From: Candidatus Bathyarchaeota archaeon CG07_land_8_20_14_0_80_47_9
GTDB taxonomy: Archaea; Thermoproteota; Bathyarchaeia; Bathyarchaeales; Bathycorpusculaceae
Length of the DNA stretch: 15,577 bases
Direction: 5' to 3'
NCBI GenBank assembly: GCA_002779555.1
Contig: PEWI01000137.1
Coordinates: 1-15,577 of the forward strand
The translations under genes and the position numbers were made by a program. The notes below the pieces were generated by a model. That model saw only the letters and a program-made list of their open reading frames with translations. It ran no database searches and had not been told where the DNA came from. Shown here one piece after another: positions 1 to 6,313 of this stretch; position 1 is the first letter of the stretch; the number at the start of each line of letters is the position of its first letter.

Positions 1-795
1 GTTCTGGAGGGCGAAGTCATAGCTGTTGACAGCTCCGGCAATCCTATTCCCTTTCAGCATTTGATGCGGCGGTTCAGAAGAGTCCACGGCGTAGAGGACT
101 CGGCTGAAAAGATACCTGTCAGGTTGTATGTTTTTGACATTTTGTACGTCAATGGAGAAAGCCTAATCTCGGCTCCATACCTTCAGCGGAGAAGGATTCT
201 GGCTGAAAATGCAGGGAAAATACCACTAGCGAGACAGATTGTTACGAACAAGGTTGAGGAGGCGGAGAGGTTTCTGAAGGAAGCCATGGACGCAGGGCAC
301 GAAGGGTTGATGGCGAAAAAGCTTGACAGCCAATATGCGCCGGGGATTCGCGGGAAACGTTGGTTGAAGATTAAGCCTGTTCTTGAACCGTTAGACTTGG
401 TCGTTGTCGCGGCTGAATACGGGTATGGACGTAGGCACGATTGGCTTTCAGACTATTATCTCGCTGCAAGGGATGCTGAGACTGGCGGGTTCTTGTCCGT
501 TGGCAAGACTTTCAAAGGACTTACCGATGCTGAAATCGTCGAGATGACAAAGCAGCTTAAGGAGCTGGCCGTAAAGGATGAATACAGAAGAACGGTTGTC
601 GTTCCGAAAATCGTGGTTGAAGTGGCTTACAATGAGGTTCAGAGAAGCCCGAAATACAAGTCTGGCATGGCTTTGCGTTTTGCCCGAATAACCAGGCTGA
701 GGCCCGACAAGCCTCCAGAGGAAGCAGATACCATACAGAGAGTCAGGGAGATTTATGAGAGGCAGTTTCTGAAAAAAGGCAGATATAAGGGCTGA
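1..795 (+). CDS. lig: ATP-dependent DNA ligase, C-terminal part (5' end outside window)
   Basis: This gene seals nicks in duplex DNA using ATP and acts in replication and repair. The reading frame is open from the first base, so the N-terminal DNA-binding domain and the catalytic-lysine motif lie upstream of the window. What is visible begins with LEGEVIAVD, the glutamate-bearing motif III of nucleotidyltransferases, followed by PFQHLMRRFRR. Motif IV (EGLMAKK) and motif V (WLKIKP) follow at about bases 300-375, and the OB-fold domain occupies the rest. The segment RFARITRLRPDKPPEEAD near bases 685-730 is the conserved motif VI region typical of the archaeal and eukaryotic ligase I family. An in-frame TTG at 61 is only an internal leucine codon, because motif III lies upstream of it. 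The stop is TGA, and the next gene starts 34 bases later on the same strand, so the two may be cotranscribed. The frame shows no damage. Confidence 0.93.
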   Translation, partial: VLEGEVIAVDSSGNPIPFQHLMRRFRRVHGVEDSAEKIPVRLYVFDILYVNGESLISAPYLQRRRILAENAGKIPLARQIVTNKVEEAERFLKEAMDAGHEGLMAKKLDSQYAPGIRGKRWLKIKPVLEPLDLVVVAAEYGYGRRHDWLSDYYLAARDAETGGFLSVGKTFKGLTDAEIVEMTKQLKELAVKDEYRRTVVVPKIVVEVAYNEVQRSPKYKSGMALRFARITRLRPDKPPEEADTIQRVREIYERQFLKKGRYKG

Positions 796-829
796 TTGGA
801 AACATCACTGTGTGAGGAGAACGGACCAG

Positions 830-1870
830 ATGACTAAGAAAAAGAAAGCCTCGATGTATGAGGAGTTTTACAGTCGCCAAATGGTTTTGGAAGAGTTCGG
901 CCGAAGGGGACAGAGGAAACTTGCGCAGTCAAGGGTTGCAGTTATCGGCCTCGGGGGGCTCGGCACGGTATCATCGCTTTATCTGGCTCTTGCAGGAGTT
1001 GGACACATGCGGCTGGTGGATCAGGACACGGTGGAACTGCGCAACTTGCACAGGCAGATCTTGTACAGCACGGACGACTTGGATTATCCGAAGGTTGAAG
1101 CTTCGGCTAAGAGACTCGGAAAGGTTAATCCGTTGGTGAAGACTGAGCCGATTCCAGAAAACGTGAACGCGAGCAATGTTGAGAAGATCCTGTCTGGAAT
1201 GGACTGTGTAGTTGACGGCTTGGACAATATGCACACGCGGTATTTGGTGAACCGCGCATGCGCAAAGCTTAGAATCCCGTACGTTTTCGGTGCAGCCATA
1301 GGAGTAGAGGGAAACCTTTCAGTTTTTGCCCCACCTGAGACTCCATGCTTGGAATGTGTTTTTCCAAATCTTGACAACAGCCACCTGTTAACGTGCGAGG
1401 TTCGAGGCGTGCTCGGGGCCACTCCGGGGATTATTGGAACTATGCAGGCTATGGAAACGGTAAAAGTCTTGACGGGCATGGGTTCGGCTTTGAAGGGCAA
1501 GCTTATGATATGCGATTTCAGCGACATGTACTTCACAACCATAGACATCTCCAAAAGACTGAATTGTCCAGCATGCCAGCGCACGATTGGACTCGCCAGA
1601 AGGAAGGAGAGGCTCGTTTGGCTCTGCGGTCAGAAAACGGCTAACATAAACCCTGAAAGACCATTAAAGCTGAGCCTTGATGAAGTCTGTGAATCAATCA
1701 AGCATCTTTTCAAGGTTCGGATAAAAACTCAGCTTGCAATAATATTCGATTACAAGGGTTTCGAAGTCAGCCTTTTTGACGGCGGCCGCATGCTCATAAA
1801 GAATGTTGAAGACGAAAAGGCAGCGTTGAAGGTTTACAGGGACATTGTGGAAAAGCTTGGAGTGGGCTAA
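830..1870 (+). CDS. E1-like adenylyltransferase of the ThiF/MoeB/HesA family (UbaA-like)
   Basis: Enzymes of this family adenylate the C-terminal glycine of small beta-grasp proteins (MoaD, ThiS, archaeal SAMPs) for sulfur transfer or protein conjugation. The 346-residue product has the Rossmann nucleotide loop GLGGLG (about residues 40-45), the acidic LVDQD strand, the RNLHRQ arginines and the YPKVE lysine that contact ATP. Two zinc-binding CxxC pairs lie at about 173/176 (PCLEC) and 246/249 (NCPAC). A cysteine at about 189 in TCEVRGVLG occupies the place of the catalytic thiol. The last ~75 residues form an extra C-terminal domain ending in a DGGRMLIKNVEDEKAA-type segment that recurs in family members. 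I chose the ATG at 830 because GAGGAGA sits about nine bases upstream; an in-frame GTG at 812 would overlap that ribosome site. Which partner it uses (thiamin, molybdopterin or SAMP) cannot be told, as no ThiS or MoaD gene is nearby. Confidence 0.92.
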   Translation: MTKKKKASMYEEFYSRQMVLEEFGRRGQRKLAQSRVAVIGLGGLGTVSSLYLALAGVGHMRLVDQDTVELRNLHRQILYSTDDLDYPKVEASAKRLGKVNPLVKTEPIPENVNASNVEKILSGMDCVVDGLDNMHTRYLVNRACAKLRIPYVFGAAIGVEGNLSVFAPPETPCLECVFPNLDNSHLLTCEVRGVLGATPGIIGTMQAMETVKVLTGMGSALKGKLMICDFSDMYFTTIDISKRLNCPACQRTIGLARRKERLVWLCGQKTANINPERPLKLSLDEVCESIKHLFKVRIKTQLAIIFDYKGFEVSLFDGGRMLIKNVEDEKAALKVYRDIVEKLGVG

Positions 1871-1873
1871 TAG

Positions 1874-1880
1874 TATTTAT
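1874..1880 (+). promoter_or_regulatory. Putative TATA box of the tRNA-Cys gene
   Basis: TATTTAT is centred about 29 bases before the mature tRNA 5' end, the usual place for an archaeal TATA box. It falls just behind the stop codon of the preceding gene. A T-rich stretch follows at 1881-1890 and could also end the upstream transcript. This rests on sequence pattern only. Confidence 0.45.
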
Positions 1881-1905
1881 CTTGGTTTTTAGGATATGTA
1901 GAGGT

Positions 1906-1981
1906 GCTGGGGTGGCCGAACGGTCCAGGCGGCGGCCTGCAGAGCCGCTATATATGGGTTCAATTCCCATCCCCAGCTCCA
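1906..1981 (+). tRNA. tRNA-Cys (anticodon GCA), CCA encoded
   Basis: A complete cloverleaf can be folded by eye. The acceptor stem is GCTGGGG (1906-1912) with CCCCAGC (1971-1977). The D stem is GCC/GGC (1915-1917 with 1928-1930). The anticodon stem is GCGGC/GCCGC around a 7-base loop CTGCAGA, which places GCA at 1939-1941. The variable loop has five bases. The T stem ATGGG/CCCAT closes TTCAATT (1959-1965). The discriminator base is T (1978), the base expected for tRNA-Cys, and CCA follows in the genome (1979-1981). There is no intron. I saw no second copy of the 3' end in the window that would mark an integration site. Confidence 0.96.
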
Positions 1982-2006
1982 ACAGGCAATGTTGAAATGG
2001 AAATGA

Positions 2007-2108
2007 ATGACCCGCCTTCAAATCAAATACACACTTGACCAGGCTGGGCTTGAGAGATGCAGAGAATTCATTAAGAGAATTGCCGAAAAACTTATGCGCA
2101 AAGCCTGA
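2007..2108 (+). CDS. Possible 33-residue small protein between tRNA-Cys and the ferritin-like gene
   Basis: The frame runs from ATG at 2007 to TGA and encodes a basic, amphipathic peptide beginning MTRLQIKYTLDQAGLERC. It ends ten bases before the strong ribosome site of the following gene, so it could be a short leader gene of that transcript. I do not recognise the sequence and see no convincing ribosome site of its own. A frame this short can be open by chance, so it is listed as possible only. Confidence 0.25.
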   Translation: MTRLQIKYTLDQAGLERCREFIKRIAEKLMRKA

Positions 2109-2117
2109 CTTCTTCTT

Positions 2118-2129
2118 GGAGGAGGGAGG
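2118..2129 (+). promoter_or_regulatory. Very strong ribosome binding site that fixes the start of the ferritin-like gene
   Basis: GGAGGAGGGAGG is the strongest Shine-Dalgarno-like run in the window. The only codons at a working distance are ATT (2135) and CTG (2138) in the ferritin-like frame. It lies 71 bases before the first conventional start codon (GTG 2201), far too distant to serve it. It therefore argues for a non-canonical start, best CTG at 2138 with an eight-base spacer. Confidence 0.7.
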
Positions 2130-2137
2130 CAAACATT

Positions 2138-2617
2138 CTGAATACAAACGAGGAACTGGTTAACTTTCTCAAGAAACAGATAAGGATTGAAGAACAAATC
2201 GTGAACTCTTTGAACAAGTCTTTGACCGACATCGGAAACCCAACGGTTAAAGGTGTTTTGAAGGGAATATCACTGGATTCGGTGAAGCACGCGGAAATGT
2301 ACGATTCGGCAGTCAAACTGTTGACAAGCGTCCCCCAAGCCCTCACGCAAGAGAATCTCGACCAACAGAAGAAGCTAGTCGAAAAACACATTGAACTGGA
2401 GGCAGAGCTCATCGAGAAAATAAGCAACACGCTGCCAACAGTTGAAAACAAGAAGGTCAAGCTCCTCTTGAACGCGATATTGGCAGACGAGAAGAGACAT
2501 CATGAGCTTCTGAAAGAGATTCTGGAAATCCTCGTCAAGGGTGAAACCATAACTGAAGCTGACTGGTGGGATGTTCTCTGGAAAAACGTGCCTTTCCACG
2601 GTTCCCCAGGCGGGTAG
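2138..2617 (+). CDS. Ferritin-like (rubrerythrin-type) four-helix protein, probable CTG start
   Basis: The product is a helical protein of about 159 residues resembling small archaeal ferritin-like proteins that bind a di-iron centre and act in iron or oxidative-stress handling. The likely ligands are E18/E19 in helix 1 (IRIEEQIV), H51 in helix 2 (SVKHAEMY), E86 or E88 in helix 3 (HIELEAEL), and ExxH at 118/121 in helix 4 (ADEKRHHE). The tail WWDVLWKNVPF is aromatic-rich. The conventional GTG at 2201 would delete helix 1 and its glutamates, while the CTG at 2138 restores them and sits correctly behind a strong ribosome site. In helix 2 the usual glutamate of ExxH is a serine (SVKH), so the metal site may be altered. 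Function is inferred from the fold pattern, and no rubredoxin domain is present. A promoter-like sequence and the Mg-type ATPase gene follow on the same strand. Confidence 0.8.
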   Translation: MNTNEELVNFLKKQIRIEEQIVNSLNKSLTDIGNPTVKGVLKGISLDSVKHAEMYDSAVKLLTSVPQALTQENLDQQKKLVEKHIELEAELIEKISNTLPTVENKKVKLLLNAILADEKRHHELLKEILEILVKGETITEADWWDVLWKNVPFHGSPGG

Positions 2618-2638
2618 ACAAGCGAGATTTGCATCGTC

Positions 2639-2652
2639 GAAACGATTATAAG
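2639..2652 (+). promoter_or_regulatory. Putative BRE/TATA promoter of the P-type ATPase gene
   Basis: CGAAACGATTATAAG combines a purine-rich BRE-like half with a TTATAAG TATA-like half, about 70 bases before the ATPase start. It would give a leader of roughly 45 bases. The rest of the 103-base gap shows no other clear signal. Confidence 0.4.
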
Positions 2653-2720
2653 ACGTAGTTGTGCATTCAGCACTTAACACGCAGACTTGTCAGCCCAGCA
2701 AAAGTCGCAGCTCATTATGA

Positions 2721-5720
2721 ATGGTGAAGATTATGAAGACGGCAGATACCGTTCAGAAAAAGAACGCGAAGAACACAGAGGGCTGGGCACAGTCCATAAG
2801 TAACGAGGACGTTCTGTGTCTGCCAGTCAATGATGTTTTGGCAAAGCTGAACACTTCTCAGTCAGGTCTCACATCCGATCAGGCCGAGAAGCACCTTCAA
2901 ATCTACGGCTACAATGAGGTGGCGAGAAAGGAAAGAAGAACGGCCGTAATCAAGTTTTTGTTGCTTTTCAAAAACCCCTTGATTCTGATACTGCTCCTCG
3001 CAGGGATGATCTCAGGCTTGCTCGGCGAGATACCGAACTCGATCATCATCGTCATAATAGTCCTGATGAGCGTCATTCTCAATTTTTTGCAGGAATCCAA
3101 GGCTGAGAAAGCGGCTGACGAACTGAAGGAAAGAGTCGCAACCACCGTAACCGTCGTCAGAGAAGGAACCCAACGCGAAATCAAGCTGTCGGAAGTCGTG
3201 CCAGGCGACATAGTCCGCCTCTCCGCCGGCGACATAGTGCCTGCGGACGCGAGACTGATCAGCAGCAAAGACTTTTTCATAGACCAGTCAGCCCTGACAG
3301 GAGAGTCATTCCCTGTTGAGAAAACAGCCTCGCCAGTGTCGCCTCAATGCGTTTCCACGGTGACAGACTGGAGCAACTACCTTTTCATGGGCACCTCTGT
3401 GGTGAGTGGTTCAGGAACGGCTGTTGTTGTGAAAACTGGAAGCTACACGGAATATGGGAAGATTGTGAAGAGAATCGTTGAAAGAAGGCCTGAAACTGAA
3501 TTTGAAAGGGGGTTGAAACGCTTCGGGTACATGATCATGGAAGTTACCTTCCTGCTCGTTATCTTCGTGTTTTTCATAAACGCCCTATACCGCCGAGGCG
3601 TATTGGAATCCCTGCTTTTTGCAGTTGCCTTGGCCGTGGGTTTGACGCCTGAACTGTTGCCCGTGATTCTTTCAATAAACCTCTCGAAAGGCGCACTTGG
3701 AATGTCGAGAAAAGGCGTCATAGTAAAGCGGTTGTCATCAATCCAAAACTTCGGCAACATGGACATTCTGTGCACAGACAAGACGGGAACGTTAACTGAG
3801 AACAAGGTTACACTCATGTTGCACGTAGACATGGAGGGAAAAGACAACGACAAGGTCCTACTTTACTCTTACATGAACAGTCACTATCAGACCGGGCTCA
3901 AAAGCCCGCTTGATGACGCAATCCTTAAACACAAAGACGTTGACGTCACAGGTTTTCAGAAAATAGACGAAGTCCCCTTCGACTTCACAAGAAGACGAGT
4001 CTCCATTGTAACTGAGCATGAAAGGCAGAGGTCCCTCATAACCAAGGGAGCGCCTGAGGAAATCATCAAAGTGTGCGCATACTACGAGTTCTCTGGAAAA
4101 ATGTTCGACATGACAAGCGAAATACAGAGAAAAATCGAACAGAAATACTACGACCTGAGCGCAGAAGGATTCAGAGTCCTCGGCATCTGCTACAAGAAAG
4201 TCAAAGAAGAAAAATCCGTCTACTCGATCAACGACGAAACCGACATGGTATTCCTAGGCTTCGTCGCCTTCATGGACCCGCCAAAGGAAACAGCCAAAGA
4301 ATCACTACAACTGTTGACAAAAAACGGCGTAGAGCTCAAGATCCTGACCGGCGACAACGAGTTCGTGACAAGGAAGGTCTGCGAACAGCTTGGCTGCACA
4401 ATCAAAGGAGTCGTTCTCGGAAGCGATCTCGGCAAAATAAACGATGACGCACTCGCAAGAGTCGTGGAACAAGCGAACATCTTCGCAAGAGTCACGCCTG
4501 CCCAGAAAGACAGGATAATCAACGCATTGAAAAGCAACGGACATGTCGTGGGGTTCCTCGGCGACGGCATAAACGACGCTCCCTCAATGAGAGTGGCAGA
4601 CGTCAGCATATCCGTCGACAACGCAGTTGACGTGGCCAAGGAATCAGCAGACATCATCCTCCTGCACAAGGACTTGAGAGTGCTGGAAGAAGGAGTCTTG
4701 GAAGGCAGGAAAACCTTTGGCAACACAATGAAATACATCATGATGGGAGTGAGCTCCAACTTCGGAAACATGTTCAGCGCTGCCGGAGCGTCTCTGTTCC
4801 TGTCGTTTCTGCCCATGCTCCCGACGCAAATCCTCCTGAACAACCTGCTATACGACGCTTCGGAGCTGGCTATTCCGACAGACAACGTTGACCCAGAGTA
4901 CATTGAAAAACCGAAGAGGCTGGACATTTCCTACATCAGAAACTTCATGATCTACTTTGGACCCATAAGCTCAATTTTTGACTTCCTGACCTTTTTCATA
5001 ATGCTCTATGTTTTCGACGCTTGGAACAACGCGCCACTGTTTCAAACAGCTTGGTTCATTGAGTCTTTGTGCACACAAACGTTTGTCATATTCACGATAA
5101 GAACCAGAAAATCCCCCTTCTTCAAGAGCAAGCCAAGCAAGGCTTTGCTGATCAGCAGCCTAAGCGTGGTCGCCTTCGCGATCGTGCTGCCACTCACGCC
5201 GATAGGAGACTTGTTCAAGTTCCAAGCCCCGTCGGTCCGGTTCTTTGTCTTCCTCGCTGCGTTCGTTGCCGCCTACTTGACGATGGTTGAAACCCTCAAG
5301 CGAGCTTTCTACAAGAGGTATGCTTACCGCTTGGAGCAGGTTACGGTTCCTCAGAAAGGGCCGCCTTACCCAACCCCAACAGCGAAGTTAGTTCAAAATA
5401 TGATCGCGCTAATAGGCCTGCGTTTCGAGAACGAGGTCTCTACAGATTCGTTGTTGAGTGACCTGAGAGAGATCGCAACCTATCCTATTGATTCAGACCA
5501 GTTTGTACACGGCCTCCATCACGTGCGGCGAGCTGGACTTGTAGAAATAGACTGGCGAAGAGGCACAATCAGACGCCAACCGGTCTTGAAGGACTATGTG
5601 AGTAAACTGCCAAAGAGAGAAGACTGGCCAAGGGTGGCAGATGACTGGCGAAGAATAGCCTCATTCATTCGAACAAGATACGGCAGGATAAACACAGAAT
5701 ACCAGAAGCTCATTGAATGA
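2721..5720 (+). CDS. mgtA: MgtA-type (P3B) magnesium-transporting P-type ATPase with extra C-terminal domain
   Basis: This is an ATP-driven cation pump of the plasma membrane, 999 residues long. The actuator motif TGES is at 193-196, the phosphorylated aspartate is D353 in CTDKTGTLT, the nucleotide-domain motif KGAPE starts at 442, and the hinge GDGINDAP is at 614-621. The fourth membrane helix carries GLTPELLPVILS (P310, P314), the signature of MgtA/MgtB importers rather than calcium or heavy-metal pumps. An N-terminal cation-ATPase domain and a C-terminal bundle of helices up to about residue 870 complete the usual architecture. Beyond that, residues ~877-999 form an additional soluble, charged domain with a winged-helix-like look, absent from standard MgtA of about 900 residues. 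Start is ATG 2721; ATG 2733 is an alternative. The gene overlaps the start of a broken transporter frame. Mg2+ is inferred from the family. No leader-type riboswitch was seen. Confidence 0.92.
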   Translation: MVKIMKTADTVQKKNAKNTEGWAQSISNEDVLCLPVNDVLAKLNTSQSGLTSDQAEKHLQIYGYNEVARKERRTAVIKFLLLFKNPLILILLLAGMISGLLGEIPNSIIIVIIVLMSVILNFLQESKAEKAADELKERVATTVTVVREGTQREIKLSEVVPGDIVRLSAGDIVPADARLISSKDFFIDQSALTGESFPVEKTASPVSPQCVSTVTDWSNYLFMGTSVVSGSGTAVVVKTGSYTEYGKIVKRIVERRPETEFERGLKRFGYMIMEVTFLLVIFVFFINALYRRGVLESLLFAVALAVGLTPELLPVILSINLSKGALGMSRKGVIVKRLSSIQNFGNMDILCTDKTGTLTENKVTLMLHVDMEGKDNDKVLLYSYMNSHYQTGLKSPLDDAILKHKDVDVTGFQKIDEVPFDFTRRRVSIVTEHERQRSLITKGAPEEIIKVCAYYEFSGKMFDMTSEIQRKIEQKYYDLSAEGFRVLGICYKKVKEEKSVYSINDETDMVFLGFVAFMDPPKETAKESLQLLTKNGVELKILTGDNEFVTRKVCEQLGCTIKGVVLGSDLGKINDDALARVVEQANIFARVTPAQKDRIINALKSNGHVVGFLGDGINDAPSMRVADVSISVDNAVDVAKESADIILLHKDLRVLEEGVLEGRKTFGNTMKYIMMGVSSNFGNMFSAAGASLFLSFLPMLPTQILLNNLLYDASELAIPTDNVDPEYIEKPKRLDISYIRNFMIYFGPISSIFDFLTFFIMLYVFDAWNNAPLFQTAWFIESLCTQTFVIFTIRTRKSPFFKSKPSKALLISSLSVVAFAIVLPLTPIGDLFKFQAPSVRFFVFLAAFVAAYLTMVETLKRAFYKRYAYRLEQVTVPQKGPPYPTPTAKLVQNMIALIGLRFENEVSTDSLLSDLREIATYPIDSDQFVHGLHHVRRAGLVEIDWRRGTIRRQPVLKDYVSKLPKREDWPRVADDWRRIASFIRTRYGRINTEYQKLIE

Positions 5721-6084
5721 AAGGACAGATCAGCCGCAAGGCATGTCATCAACGGCTGTGGTTTCCTTGGCTGGTTTTGAAAACGTTGCGGTTTTTGTGG
5801 ATATCTTTGCCCTGATCGAAGCAGTTCAGAGCGCCGTATTTCCAGTGGGCTCGATGCTTATTGCGGAGCATGTTCAGCCTTCAAGAAACGTGCTTGCGAA
5901 TTCGATCTATGCAACTGCGGTAGATGTCGGACAGGGAATGGCTCCGCTGGCCACGCAAGGCGTGATTGTACAGTACGGAATCGAGTATGGATTCGTAGTG
6001 TCCGCTGCAGTCTGCTGAGTCGCAACAGTACTCGTCATTTGGGTGAACATGCAAGCGCGCACAAGAAAGTTTAATAGCCCCTGA
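5713..6084 (+). pseudogene. Remnant of a major facilitator superfamily transporter (last transmembrane helices)
   Basis: One frame encodes hydrophobic helices typical of the end of an MFS transporter: an alanine-rich helix, the loop AEHVQPSRNVLANSI, the segment DVGQGMAPLATQG, then YGIEYGFVVSAAVC. A TGA at 6016-6018 interrupts the final helix, which resumes in the same frame as VATVLVIWVNMQ and ends at TGA 6082-6084. About three of the usual twelve helices remain. There is no credible start or ribosome site, because the upstream frame runs into the end of the ATPase gene. Truncation plus an internal stop make a decayed gene much more likely than a functional protein. The family assignment is by pattern, not alignment. 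Confidence 0.65.
6064..6076 (+). promoter_or_regulatory. BRE/TATA core promoter of the ferredoxin gene
   Basis: AGAAAGTTTAATA matches the archaeal BRE plus TATA pattern. It ends 37 bases before the ferredoxin ATG and overlaps the dead transporter frame. The identical 13 bases occur at the same distance from the thioredoxin-like start at 12054. Confidence 0.6.
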
Positions 6085-6112
6085 AAATCTGACAAGACAA
6101 AAGGCAGCCAAC

Positions 6113-6313
6113 ATGGTTAAGATACGCATCAATTACGCCAGATGCGTTGAAGACTCTAGCAAGATATGCGTAGAAATCTGTCCCGTTTCAATATTCCGCA
6201 TCAAGAAGCTGGCGAAATCTGAAAAACCGGAAATTGTGAACATAGAGAACTGCATCATGTGTAGATCATGTCAGGTTAACTGCCCATTTCAAGCCATTGA
6301 GATTCTAACCTAG
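6113..6313 (+). CDS. Small ferredoxin, [3Fe-4S]/[4Fe-4S] or convertible two-cluster type
   Basis: This is a 66-residue cytoplasmic electron carrier. The second motif is canonical, C47-x2-C50-x2-C53-x3-C57-P. The first is C11-x7-C19-x3-C23-P, with aspartate (D14) where a regular 2[4Fe-4S] ferredoxin has its second cysteine. That spacing is the one known from seven-iron ferredoxins, and aspartate at this place can support interconversion between three- and four-iron clusters. It starts at an ATG with its own promoter. Its stop codon overlaps that of the convergently transcribed hydrogenase large subunit within the palindrome CTAG. Convergent placement means it is not in the hydrogenase operon, but it is a natural candidate partner for the hydrogenase or for the ferredoxin-dependent disulfide reductase at 14090-14635. 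The partner is inferred. Confidence 0.9.
   Translation: MVKIRINYARCVEDSSKICVEICPVSIFRIKKLAKSEKPEIVNIENCIMCRSCQVNCPFQAIEILT

Noticed and set aside
1906..1981. tRNA-Cys as an integration site for a mobile element
   Set aside because: I found no direct repeat of the tRNA 3' end in the window and no integrase or other mobile-element genes beside it.
4220..4927. 235-residue minus-strand frame inside the ATPase gene
   Set aside because: It is antisense to the catalytic core of a clear P-type ATPase (nucleotide-binding domain and hinge motif) and arises from codon bias; no motif on the minus strand.
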